Source of the DNA: JAWLBW01 sp041687475
Lineage (GTDB): Bacteria; J088; JAWLBW01
Direction of reading: 5' to 3'
Assembly: GCA_041687475.1 (NCBI GenBank)
Contig: JAWLBW010000050.1
Location: forward strand, 1 to 20,279
DNA length: 20,279 nucleotides
The notes below the pieces were generated by a model, which saw only the letters and a program-made list of their open reading frames with translations, did not search any database and was not told where the DNA came from. Made by a program: the position numbers and the translations under genes. Shown here piece after piece: positions 1 to 7,684 of this stretch. Position 1 is the stretch's first letter; every line of letters begins with the position of its first letter.

Positions 1-9
1 CTTCGTCGC

Positions 10-25
10 CGATGCTACGGCATCG
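10..25. repeat. Short hairpin with UACG tetraloop
   Basis: CGATGC (10-15) and GCATCG (20-25) are perfect reverse complements separated by TACG. C(UACG)G belongs to the very stable UNCG tetraloop class, so an RNA copy would fold well. It is not followed by a T run, so it is not a classic terminator. It could be part of a REP-like intergenic element or lie just outside a gene beyond the left edge. Confidence 0.4.
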
Positions 26-213
26 ACTCCTCATCGCGCCTTGCCACTCGGGCGCCTCGATGCCCTCGGTATGCATACGAACTAACCGCACGGGCCACCA
101 GGGTCCCGTTTGGTCAATTCGCCTGTACCGACACCGATCATCCCGGGACACGGGCCGGTGAATTTCCCGGTGCGCGGTAACAGGAAGGCGTAAGGGCGGC
201 GATTGATTGGGAA

Positions 214-230
214 GGGCCCGCCCCGGGCCT
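214..230 (+). terminator. Weak terminator-like hairpin
   Basis: GGCCCG (215-220) pairs with CGGGCC (224-229) across a CCC loop. Pyrimidine-rich sequence follows, with TTTCTTCTTTT about ten bases further on (241-251). The T run is too distant and interrupted for a confident terminator, and no plus-strand gene can be placed directly upstream inside the window. Confidence 0.2.
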
Positions 231-432
231 CTTTCTCCGGTTTCTTCTTTTGCGGAATATACCTCAGCAGTCTGCCGGATGCGTGCAGCGCACGCGGTCT
301 CTCAGGTGGATACATGCTGGCCGACGAGTCATTGTGAGGGGACCATCGTCGTTTCGGGGCCGCGGTCTTTCCGATGCCGCCGGTTCCGGCTACCTCAACC
401 TGAACCTGCAGATTTCTCCGACCGGGGCCCCC

Positions 433-657
433 TCACGCGGCCTGCAGAGGCTCGATGTCGATGAGTTCGGCGAAGGGGCAGGCATGGCAGGGAGTCAGCG
501 CCTTGCAGTGAATGCCCCCCTTGGGGTGGCCGCACCGATAGGCATCGTCTTTCGTGCGATCCCAGGCGCGCACCCGGTCGCCGGTTTTCCACCGGCTGGA
601 AAGGGGAAAGGTGAGTTTCTTCGTGTTCATGTACTCAGGATCAATCCGTCTTGCCAT
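433..657 (-). CDS. Small four-cysteine protein, unknown function
   Basis: Encodes 74 residues starting MARRIDPEYM. I do not recognise the family. Codon use (mostly C or G in third position) matches the surrounding genes, unlike the neighbouring spurious frames. The notable feature is a cysteine cluster at residues 42, 51, 57 and 60 (C-x8-C-x5-C-x2-C) interspersed with histidines at 44, 50 and 58, which could bind zinc or an Fe-S cluster. The N-terminal half is basic (MNTKK, SRWKTGDRVRAWDR), the C-terminus acidic. It has no signal peptide or membrane segment, so it is probably cytoplasmic. The frame stays open upstream, but that extension is antisense to the next gene and reads as a shadow. 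A start at Met10 (630) is an alternative; neither start has a strong ribosome site. It diverges from the gene at 760. Confidence 0.55.
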   Translation of the reverse strand: MARRIDPEYMNTKKLTFPLSSRWKTGDRVRAWDRTKDDAYRCGHPKGGIHCKALTPCHACPFAELIDIEPLQAA

Positions 658-759
658 TTCGTCAAGTAGGTTCCTGCTTCCCGCGTGGCGGCAGCCCGCA
701 GTACCTTGCAGAAACCCGCGTCGTTGCAGCCGCACGCGCTTTCGGCTTAAATGGAATCC

Positions 760-1146
760 ATGGCCCTGAAGATCGATCGACAGGTCGTCGCCCCCTGGGA
801 GGTCGAGCCGCTGGAAACCTTCAAGGAAACGTGGGAACACGTACTTTCCTGCGCGCTGGTGTGGAGCGTGCGCGTGGGCCGACGCGGCTTCAAGGACACC
901 AAGCCGCTTTTCAAGCAGGGTCACGTCCAGGTCAAGCGCCTTGAAGGCGAATCCCTGACATTTGAAAAGGTCACCGAAATCGTGGCCGGTTGGCTGGGCG
1001 CCCGCAGTCAGGAAAACAAGGAAGACCTGGTGTCGGCGTGGGCCCGCGATCCGAGCACCGAAGGCATCGTGGCCGCCTACCGTTTCGGCGACGCCTACGT
1101 GCGCTCCATTCACGCCCGCCCGCAGACCTCCTTCTCCTTCGTCTGA
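760..1146 (+). CDS. Conserved-looking hypothetical protein (128 aa)
   Basis: Encodes 128 residues from MALKIDRQVV; I do not recognise the family. An ATG nine bases earlier (751) is possible, but the 760 start has a GGA five bases upstream while 751 has none. The protein is soluble, without signal peptide or transmembrane segment. It mixes basic and aromatic residues, with a tryptophan-rich N-terminal third (PWEVEPLETFKETWEH, VWSVRVGRR) and a predicted helix-rich middle (LTFEKVTEIVAGWLGARSQ). Codon use fits the genome. It stands alone, divergent from the small cysteine protein and about 245 bases before the large lipoprotein. Function unknown. Confidence 0.65.
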   Translation: MALKIDRQVVAPWEVEPLETFKETWEHVLSCALVWSVRVGRRGFKDTKPLFKQGHVQVKRLEGESLTFEKVTEIVAGWLGARSQENKEDLVSAWARDPSTEGIVAAYRFGDAYVRSIHARPQTSFSFV

Positions 1147-1186
1147 ATTTTTCGTTCTTGCCTTTCACACGATCGGGCTTCCGCCG

Positions 1187-1203
1187 AGGGGCTGCGCGCC
1201 CCT
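1187..1203 (+). terminator. Hairpin downstream of the 760 gene
   Basis: AGGGGC (1187-1192) pairs perfectly with GCCCCT (1198-1203) over a five-base loop, 40 bases after the stop codon of the preceding gene. No T run follows, so a Rho-independent role is doubtful. It may protect the 3' end of the message, or it may be chance in GC-rich DNA. Confidence 0.25.
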
Positions 1204-1390
1204 TGCCATCGACCTGTCGGCCCACTGCCGAAATTAGGTATGGACGCCTTACCCCTTGATGAGTATGCTTTCGTGAGCCCAGCTCCAACCATGCCGCGCC
1301 GAGACACGTTCAAATCGCGAGCGCATGGTTGTCCGAATCAAACTTTCGCGGGGTGGGGGGATCACCTCTGCGGCACTTCATGAGGCGCCT

Positions 1391-4300
1391 ATGTTGTCGC
1401 ACCGTCTGCTTGGTTTCGGCCTTTCCGCGCTCATCGCGGCTACGGGCTGCGGAACCGATGGAACCGAAATCGTCGAAAAGCTTCCGGTCGTTCTTGATCT
1501 CAGCGATACCAAAATCACCGTTGCCGAAGACGAAGTACACGAGTTCACCATCGAGTCGAAGCTGACCGGAGCCACCGGTGATCTCGCCTACGAAATCGAG
1601 ACGCAACCCTCGCACGGTAAGCTCGAGATCATCGCCGGCGGCTTTCGCTACACGCCCGACCCCGACTACTTCGGCGAAGACAGTGTGGCAATCGGCGGCA
1701 GCATTGCCGGTAAGTCGGCTTCGGCCACGGTAGACATTACGGTAACGCCCGTCAACGACCCGCCCTCTTTCGTGCCAGGCAACGCCGTCGTGGTCGACGA
1801 AGATGCGGGCCCGCAATCCCTGGCCGGTTGGGCCACCGAAATCTCGGCCGGCCCCGACAATGAAGATGCCTCGCAACTTGCCTTTACCCTGTCCGTCGAC
1901 AACGCAGCGCTCTTTGCCGAAGCGCCCTCACTCTCGGTCGACGGAACCCTCACCTTTACCACGGCGCCCGACGCCTTCGGTCAGGCCGAAGTGCAGCTGT
2001 CGCTGGGCGACGGCGAAGACGAAACCGAACTGTCGGTATTCACCATTACGGCAACACCGGTCAACGATGCGCCGGTCTTCGTCGCCGGCGGCGACGTTAC
2101 CGTAAACGAAGATGCCGGGCCCCAATCCTTTGCCGCCTGGGCTACCGGAATTTCGGCCGGCCCCGACAATGAAGATGCGTCGGAGCTGGCCTTCACTGTA
2201 ACCGTCGACAACGAAGCCCTCTTTGCCGAAGCCCCTGCGCTTTCGACCGACGGAACGCTCACCTTCACCTCGGCGCCCGATGCCTTCGGAGAAGCCGAGG
2301 TAAGCGTTTCGTTGAGCGACGGCGAAGACGAAGCCGAACTGACTATCTTTACGATTACGGTAAACCCGAATAACGAAGCACCCTCGTTTACCCCCGGCGC
2401 GAACATCGTCGTGCAGGAAGATTCGGGCGTCTACAGCGCCACCTGGGCCACTTCCATCGACCCGGGCGCCGGTGAAAGCAGCCAGTCGGTAACCTTCAGC
2501 GTTACCAACGATCACGCTGCTCTCTTCGCAGAGGCCCCGGCCATCGGTTCCGGCGGATTGCTGACCTTCCGACCGGCCGACGATGCCTTTGGTTCGGCGA
2601 ACGTGATCGTAGTCGCCTGGGACAATGGGGGCACCGAGAACGGCGGCATCGATCATTCGGCCTCTGTCGAGTTCACGATTACCGTTGAACCGGTCAACGA
2701 CGCGCCCTCGTTCACGGCCACCACCAGCAGCATTTCCGTCGGTGAAGACAGCGGCGCCTACGCCCACGCGGGTTGGGCCCTTACCCTTTCGGCGGGCAAC
2801 GTGTGGGAAGCCGCGCAACCGGTTGCCTTCGTGCTGACCAACTCGAACCCGGCGCTCTTCGCATCGGCGCCCACCGTGTCGACCACCGGTACCCTGTCCT
2901 TCACGCCGGCGCCCAACGCCTTCGGCAGCGCGACCCTGGGGGTACGCCTGAAGGATGCCGACGGCGCCCTGAGCGGTTCGACCACCCTGACCATCACCAT
3001 TACGGCCTTCAACGACGCGCCGACGGTACCCGTAACCGATGTGACCGTGCTCGAAGACGCGGGCGCTTTCAGTCAATCGGGGTGGACGACGATAACGGCC
3101 GGTCCGAACGAAGGCACGCAGTCGATTACCTCGGTAGGCACGACAAACGATAACAATGCCCTGTTCAGCGTGCAGCCGAACCTTACGGCAGCCGGTGAGC
3201 TCACCTTCACGCCTGCCGACGACGCTTTCGGCGAAGCCACGGTTACCGTTACCGTGACCGATAACGGCCCGACCGGTACCGGCCACGTCAATACCGCCCA
3301 GGCGACGTTCAAGATTACCGTAACGCCGGTCAACGATGCCCCGACCATTACCATCGGCGGTGTGGTGAACGCTTCGGAAGACGCTTCACCGCACGGTGAG
3401 GGCGGCTGGGCCACCGGCATTTCGGCGGGTCCGTCGAACGAGGCGGCGCAGGCGATCACCATCTCTACGTGGACCGATCACCCCGAATACTTCACCGCGG
3501 GGCCGACGCTCGATCTCGACGGCGCCCTGTACTTCGAACTCACGCCCGATGCCTACGGCGATACCACGCTTTACGTGCAGATTGTCGACGACGGCGGTAC
3601 GGAAAACAGCGGTGTAGACCGCTCCGAGGTTTACTCGACCACCCTCAGCATTGCGCCTGTCAACGATGCGCCCACCCCGGCGCCCGACATGATCTACGCC
3701 CTCGAGGGGCATCCGCTGAACGTCGACGTCCTGGCCAATGACACCGACCCCGAGGGCGACGAGCTCTTCGTGGTTGCCGCCGACTGCGGCGGCAACGGAG
3801 TCGCCGTCATCGAAGCCGACGGCACGGTAACGTTTACCCCGGCCGCTGCCGTCGAGGGTTCGTACGTTGCCGCCTGTACGTATGATGTATCCGACGGCGA
3901 TCTCAGCGTTACGGGCGTGCAGGTCACCATGCAGGTCAATGTAGACTACTACGCGCCCGAACTCGACCTGAGCGAGAGCAAGCCCACCCACGGCGCCCTG
4001 CTGACCTGGGATGAAGCCTTTACCGACGACTCGTTGAACGGGCACCATGCCGAGCTTTCTCCGGCCGTATTCGTCTTCGACGATTATAATTTCGACGGCA
4101 GCACGGTCGGCGTTGCCGTTACTTTCGCCGGCGCCTCCCTTGTCGAAGACGCCGACTTCTTCGTCGACACGAACACGCCCCGAACGGTCAAGGTCACCAT
4201 TAACCCGGCGTCGGTGGGCTCCATGACCGAAACGGGCGATGCGCTCGTGTTTACCCTGACGGGCATTCAGGACACGAAGGGTAATTTCGGCGACGATGTC

Positions 4301-6445
4301 GTCGTTGCCGTCGTGCTCGATCAGGTCGCCCCCGTGGTCAACTTCGACAGCTATTACCACATGCCCAACGCCCGTCTGCTGGCCACCTTCAGCGAAACCA
4401 TGGATGCGCCCGCGCACCCGTTTGCCGTCATGACCAATGAAACCGACGGCACGAACGTACAGTGGGATATGTATGACGCCGGCGCCACCGGCGCCGCCTG
4501 GCTGACGGCAACGGTCGCCGACGACACGTTCTATCAGATACCGGCCGAGCTGCTGGAAGAAGGCAAGGACTACCTGTTCTCGGTAGCCGCATTCACCGAT
4601 CTTGCCGGCAACCCGGTGGGCACAAGCGGCGAGTTCCGGTTCAGCGTGTGCTGTACGCAGCTCGCGCTTCTCGACCGCATTGAATTCGTAAACCCGGGCG
4701 ACGACTCCGTGGTGGCCACCGTAACGGCGGCCGAACTCGTCAACGACGCTTTTGTGGCCCCGGCCTCGCTTACGGACACCACCCATGCGCTTCGTCTTGT
4801 GTTCACCGATAGTCTGACTTCGAACGCCGACTGGACACGACTTCGCGCCGAATTCGAAGACGACGGCTATGAAGCCCTGCCCGCTCTCGAAACGGTTACC
4901 CTGACCGACGACGCGCTGCGGTTCAATCCGGCCGACTTGCCCGCCTGGACTTCGGAAGCCTCGTACGTTCTCGGCCTGAACGCCAGTTCCGGCTCGGGCG
5001 TTATGAACACGACCATCCGGTTCGCCTTTGTCGATGACGACGACACCACGGCCCCCGCCATCAATGCCTTCGTATCGCGAAGCGGCCAGGGCACGGTGCC
5101 GATCATCAGCCCGAGTGAAGCCCTGGGCGTCGTTTTCTCGGAGCAACTCGATCCCCGCCTCGGCGACGATAGCTTCAGCATTACCGACGGCAGCGAAACC
5201 TGGAGCGTGGTAGTCGAGAGCCATGAGCGCGACGAAGCCGGCTTCTGGATTCGTGCGGCCTCGGGCGGAAAGCCCATTGCCCTGGCCGACGGCACCTACT
5301 GGCTGGAACTCGACGGTGTCGCCGACCCCTCGGGCAACACCATGCCGGCCATGGCGGCTTACCCCTTCCAGGTGGCCACGTTGCCGGTGTCGCCGGTAAA
5401 CATGATCATGTCCATGCCCAGCGAGGGCATGCTCGTGAACACGAACCAGTCGATCACGCTCTACTTCGACCAGTCGATAGCCCAGGAAAGCGCGGTCGAT
5501 ACCGGTACGGGGCCGCGCGGCTTCCGCCTTGAAGAGCAGCTCGACAACGGCGCCTGGGTTCCGGTCAAGGGACTCAGCGTCGAGGTACTGGCGACCGGCG
5601 CCTCGGCCATGATCGAGCTTTCGTCGCAGAAGTATTCGGTCCTGCGCGACGAGACCACCTATCGGCTGAGCCTTCTCGGCGACCTGCAAACCATTGACGG
5701 AGCCGCGTACGGCAAAACCACGTCCATCGAGTTCACCACGGGCGGCGACACCAACATGCCCGCGAATGTAGACGGGTACTCGGTCGAGCTCTTTGCCATA
5801 CCCCCGTCCTTCAGCCTGAACTTCGGGCCCGACCCCCTGCAGTCGAACGCCGTCTTCGGCCTGTGGTTCAGCGGCGAGGCCGATACCTATACCCATACCA
5901 TCATGAACCTCGACCTGGGCACGATGCGGGCGGTAACCGATACGTCGGCGCTCGACATCGAACTTGATGCGACCGGAATCAGTGATATGCTCGTTGCCGG
6001 TGCATACAACCTGGTACTCGACCGACTCGAAGATACGGCGGGTAATTTCGGAATGTTTCTCCATGCCCTGTACCGCTACTCCGACAACGTCGCCTTCGCG
6101 ACACCGAGCGTCGTCGACAACGGGGGCGGAAACTACTCCTTCTCGGGCACGATCGCAAACCCCGACGACGCTGCGGCCACCTCCCATGTCAACCTGATCG
6201 TCGCACTCGTCGACACCTCGGTCTCGCCCAACGCCATCGTTTCGCTGGGTTACCGCGGTGCCGCCATGCTGAATCGCAGCGTGACGGGCGAACTGCACTA
6301 CGCCCACGACATGCCCGCCGATGTGTCGTTGCCCCCGGCGCCGGTCGACCACACGTGGATGGTACTGGCCGAACCCGTTGCCTGGTCGCCGTACGGCAAT
6401 GGCCGGGCCGAGACGAATATGCTTTCGCTGCCGGCATCGTTCTGA
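1391..6445 (+). CDS. Giant tandem-repeat Ig/cadherin-like lipoprotein
   Basis: Encodes 1684 residues. The start at 1391 is chosen because GAGG lies five bases upstream and the product then begins with a lipoprotein signal (MLSHRLLGFGLSALIAATGC, lipidated Cys20). An in-frame ATG at 1325 would bury that signal. After one divergent module (residues about 26-121) come seven repeats of about 100 residues starting near residues 122, 225, 328, 436, 541, 648 and 758. Most open with a NDAP-like motif, then an E-D-[AS]-G motif, ALFxxxP, LTFTPAxDAFG and a terminal TITVxPV strand. This is the cadherin-like/tandem-95 style found in large bacterial surface proteins. From about residue 853 the architecture changes to bacterial Ig-like domains of Big_5 type (DxxGN and S-x-x-MD motifs), with a distinct C-terminal domain after about 1570. 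It is probably an outer-membrane-anchored adhesin or matrix protein; the aspartates suggest calcium binding. The ligand is unknown. Confidence 0.88.
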   Translation: MLSHRLLGFGLSALIAATGCGTDGTEIVEKLPVVLDLSDTKITVAEDEVHEFTIESKLTGATGDLAYEIETQPSHGKLEIIAGGFRYTPDPDYFGEDSVAIGGSIAGKSASATVDITVTPVNDPPSFVPGNAVVVDEDAGPQSLAGWATEISAGPDNEDASQLAFTLSVDNAALFAEAPSLSVDGTLTFTTAPDAFGQAEVQLSLGDGEDETELSVFTITATPVNDAPVFVAGGDVTVNEDAGPQSFAAWATGISAGPDNEDASELAFTVTVDNEALFAEAPALSTDGTLTFTSAPDAFGEAEVSVSLSDGEDEAELTIFTITVNPNNEAPSFTPGANIVVQEDSGVYSATWATSIDPGAGESSQSVTFSVTNDHAALFAEAPAIGSGGLLTFRPADDAFGSANVIVVAWDNGGTENGGIDHSASVEFTITVEPVNDAPSFTATTSSISVGEDSGAYAHAGWALTLSAGNVWEAAQPVAFVLTNSNPALFASAPTVSTTGTLSFTPAPNAFGSATLGVRLKDADGALSGSTTLTITITAFNDAPTVPVTDVTVLEDAGAFSQSGWTTITAGPNEGTQSITSVGTTNDNNALFSVQPNLTAAGELTFTPADDAFGEATVTVTVTDNGPTGTGHVNTAQATFKITVTPVNDAPTITIGGVVNASEDASPHGEGGWATGISAGPSNEAAQAITISTWTDHPEYFTAGPTLDLDGALYFELTPDAYGDTTLYVQIVDDGGTENSGVDRSEVYSTTLSIAPVNDAPTPAPDMIYALEGHPLNVDVLANDTDPEGDELFVVAADCGGNGVAVIEADGTVTFTPAAAVEGSYVAACTYDVSDGDLSVTGVQVTMQVNVDYYAPELDLSESKPTHGALLTWDEAFTDDSLNGHHAELSPAVFVFDDYNFDGSTVGVAVTFAGASLVEDADFFVDTNTPRTVKVTINPASVGSMTETGDALVFTLTGIQDTKGNFGDDVVVAVVLDQVAPVVNFDSYYHMPNARLLATFSETMDAPAHPFAVMTNETDGTNVQWDMYDAGATGAAWLTATVADDTFYQIPAELLEEGKDYLFSVAAFTDLAGNPVGTSGEFRFSVCCTQLALLDRIEFVNPGDDSVVATVTAAELVNDAFVAPASLTDTTHALRLVFTDSLTSNADWTRLRAEFEDDGYEALPALETVTLTDDALRFNPADLPAWTSEASYVLGLNASSGSGVMNTTIRFAFVDDDDTTAPAINAFVSRSGQGTVPIISPSEALGVVFSEQLDPRLGDDSFSITDGSETWSVVVESHERDEAGFWIRAASGGKPIALADGTYWLELDGVADPSGNTMPAMAAYPFQVATLPVSPVNMIMSMPSEGMLVNTNQSITLYFDQSIAQESAVDTGTGPRGFRLEEQLDNGAWVPVKGLSVEVLATGASAMIELSSQKYSVLRDETTYRLSLLGDLQTIDGAAYGKTTSIEFTTGGDTNMPANVDGYSVELFAIPPSFSLNFGPDPLQSNAVFGLWFSGEADTYTHTIMNLDLGTMRAVTDTSALDIELDATGISDMLVAGAYNLVLDRLEDTAGNFGMFLHALYRYSDNVAFATPSVVDNGGGNYSFSGTIANPDDAAATSHVNLIVALVDTSVSPNAIVSLGYRGAAMLNRSVTGELHYAHDMPADVSLPPAPVDHTWMVLAEPVAWSPYGNGRAETNMLSLPASF
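1754..3953 (+). repeat. Seven in-gene tandem repeats of about 310-330 bp
   Basis: Repeat units begin at 1754, 2063, 2372, 2696, 3011, 3332 and 3662, giving units of 309, 309, 324, 315, 321, 330 and about 290 bases, all in frame. Each starts with the codons for an Asn-Asp-x-Pro (once Asn-Glu-Ala-Pro) motif. Units one and two are the same length and very similar at DNA level, with an unbroken identical run across the segment encoding AGPDNED. Later units diverge steadily, and the seventh retains only the opening motif and overall fold pattern. Confidence 0.85.
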
Positions 6446-6467
6446 TACTGCACGAAAGCGTAATTTT

Positions 6468-6501
6468 GAAAGGGGAGAAGGTCAGGCCTTCTCCCCTTTT
6501 T
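6468..6501 (+). terminator. Strong Rho-independent terminator after the giant lipoprotein
   Basis: A 13-bp stem runs from AAAGGGGAGAAGG (6469-6481) to CCTTCTCCCCTTT (6487-6499) with a five-base loop, and the right arm continues directly into T residues to 6501. It begins 23 bases after the stop codon. The A/T ends of the stem could also allow function on the opposite strand, but no minus-strand gene lies just upstream on that strand. Confidence 0.9.
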
Positions 6502-6795
6502 CATTCCGTCGTACCTGCTTGCGTTCGCTTCCGGAATGCGGTTAGATGAACCCGGCAGGCAGCGTACACACGGTATGCCGCCTTTCGCGGCAACCCGCAC
6601 CCCTGCCCGGCGGAAGAACCCGGATGGCACCCTGGCGTTCCATTCTCACCCACCGAACCGGCCCTCGACGCCGGCCCGGGTTTCTGTCGTCCTTCGGCGG
6701 CCCCCCGCACCACACCGCTCACCTTCCAGCTTCACAACGCAGAAACCGCCTCGTTGCGCGGGCCGATCACCACGCCCCCACAGAGGAGCAAGACG
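6502..6795. other. Intergenic stretch without visible gene
   Basis: These 294 bases lie between the terminator of the giant lipoprotein and the next gene. Open frames run through it, but none shows a ribosome site or a plausible product; the upstream extension of the following gene is proline- and arginine-rich and looks non-coding. No clear promoter hexamers were found, although the downstream gene must be transcribed from somewhere here. Confidence 0.5.
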
Positions 6796-7629
6796 ATGTC
6801 GTACGACACCGCGACGGCACGGCCCTTCGGTTCGGGCCTTGCCCCGGCGTTCCGGCCGAGAGAGTGGAGTGCGTTTCATGGTCCCTTCCGCAGCTGGCAT
6901 CCGGCGGCACGCGACCGCCGCGACCTGAGCCGCAAGGATCTCGAACGCTTCTATCTGGAATGCTGCCGCGCCTGGCAGCCGGGTTTTCCCCGTGGGCCCG
7001 TGCAGGCCCTCGAGTCACCCGACTTTCTGGTGTACGGGTCCGACGGCATTACGGGCGTCGAGGTTACCGAATGGCACGCCGACCACAGCCGACTGGGCTC
7101 ACGCCTGCGCCGCGACGTCGAAATTCGCCTGCGCCTGGTAGAACAGGCCGAAGACCTTTACTACGACGCCGACGGCGCCTGGGCACGGGTCGATGTCTTT
7201 TTCGCCGCCACGCCACCCCACGCAGAAAGTGAACGCATGGCCCACCGGCTGGCGGCGACCATTACGCAATGGGTCGGCCAGGTACCTCCCGCCGGCCGCG
7301 GAGAAGTACCCCGCCCGGCCTTCCATCGCGGCCTGGGCCGCTTCATCAAGCGCATTCGTATTGCCCGTCGAGAAAGGGCCAATCGCCTTTCGGTGTGGAA
7401 GGCACCGTCGCTCGGCGACCCCACCGCAGCCATTCAGGCCGCCGTTCGTCACAAAGAAACCAAGCTTCCCCTTTATCGGTCGCGGTGCGACCGCGCCTGG
7501 TTGCTCGTTGTGGCCAGCACCAGCCTGGCGTCGGCGCTTCCCCCTGCCTGGCCCCCCTCTTCCTTCCCCTCGGAATTCGACAAGGTTCTGCTGCTCGACT
7601 TCGCGGGTCGAAGGGTTGTGACGTTGTAG
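6796..7629 (+). CDS. Putative PDDEXK-like (restriction-endonuclease-fold) protein
   Basis: Encodes 277 residues from MSYDTATARP. GAGGAG ends seven bases before the ATG at 6796, which favours it over the in-frame ATG at 6754. Residues 75-92 read as a Pro-Asp turn, a strand and then G-V-E-V-T-E. This resembles the PD-x(n)-E-x-[KE] core of restriction-endonuclease-like folds, with Asp76, Glu89 and Glu92 as candidate metal ligands. Residues 219-240 (HKETKLPLY, then WLLVVAS) and the C-terminal FDKVLLLDF strand match a layout I associate with small uncharacterised nuclease-like proteins, where a Lys-rich helix precedes a hydrophobic strand. The usual catalytic lysine after the glutamate is replaced by Glu92. 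No signal peptide or membrane segment is present. It stands alone, converging on the TPR gene with 55 bases between stops. The assignment is by motif only. Confidence 0.6.
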   Translation: MSYDTATARPFGSGLAPAFRPREWSAFHGPFRSWHPAARDRRDLSRKDLERFYLECCRAWQPGFPRGPVQALESPDFLVYGSDGITGVEVTEWHADHSRLGSRLRRDVEIRLRLVEQAEDLYYDADGAWARVDVFFAATPPHAESERMAHRLAATITQWVGQVPPAGRGEVPRPAFHRGLGRFIKRIRIARRERANRLSVWKAPSLGDPTAAIQAAVRHKETKLPLYRSRCDRAWLLVVASTSLASALPPAWPPSSFPSEFDKVLLLDFAGRRVVTL

Positions 7630-7684
7630 TCGGAAGGTTCCGCCGGTCGGCTCCGCCGGTGCGGTCGGGGCAGGGAGAGTTAGT

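Larger units (their letters stand above)
1..432. other. Left-edge stretch with no convincing gene
   Basis: No open frame here has convincing codon use, a ribosome site or a recognisable product. It does contain small symmetrical elements: a 6-bp stem closed by a UACG tetraloop at 10-25, a perfect 10-bp palindrome (GTATGCATAC) at 69-78, and a 6-bp GC stem at 215-229 followed by pyrimidine-rich sequence. The first 80 bases have the look of a dispersed intergenic repeat, but only one copy is in the window, so this cannot be shown. Confidence 0.5.

Noticed and set aside
658..1113. N-terminal extension of the small cysteine protein
   Set aside because: The extension overlaps the 760-1146 gene antisense and its codon use and composition deteriorate, so the start at 657 was preferred.
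1928..3286. A 452-codon minus-strand frame with apparent internal repeats
   Set aside because: The repeats are simply the complement of the sense-strand Ig-like repeats; composition and absence of a start signal mark it as a shadow.
3386..6352. A 988-codon open frame on the minus strand opposite the giant lipoprotein
   Set aside because: It is antisense to a well-supported repeat protein, is rich in Arg, Gly and Val as expected from the complement of GC-rich codons, and has no recognisable domain or ribosome site.
7640..7660. Two copies of CCGCCGGT in the gap between convergent genes
   Set aside because: Only two 8-bp copies in GC-rich DNA with no hairpin or T run; not distinguishable from chance.
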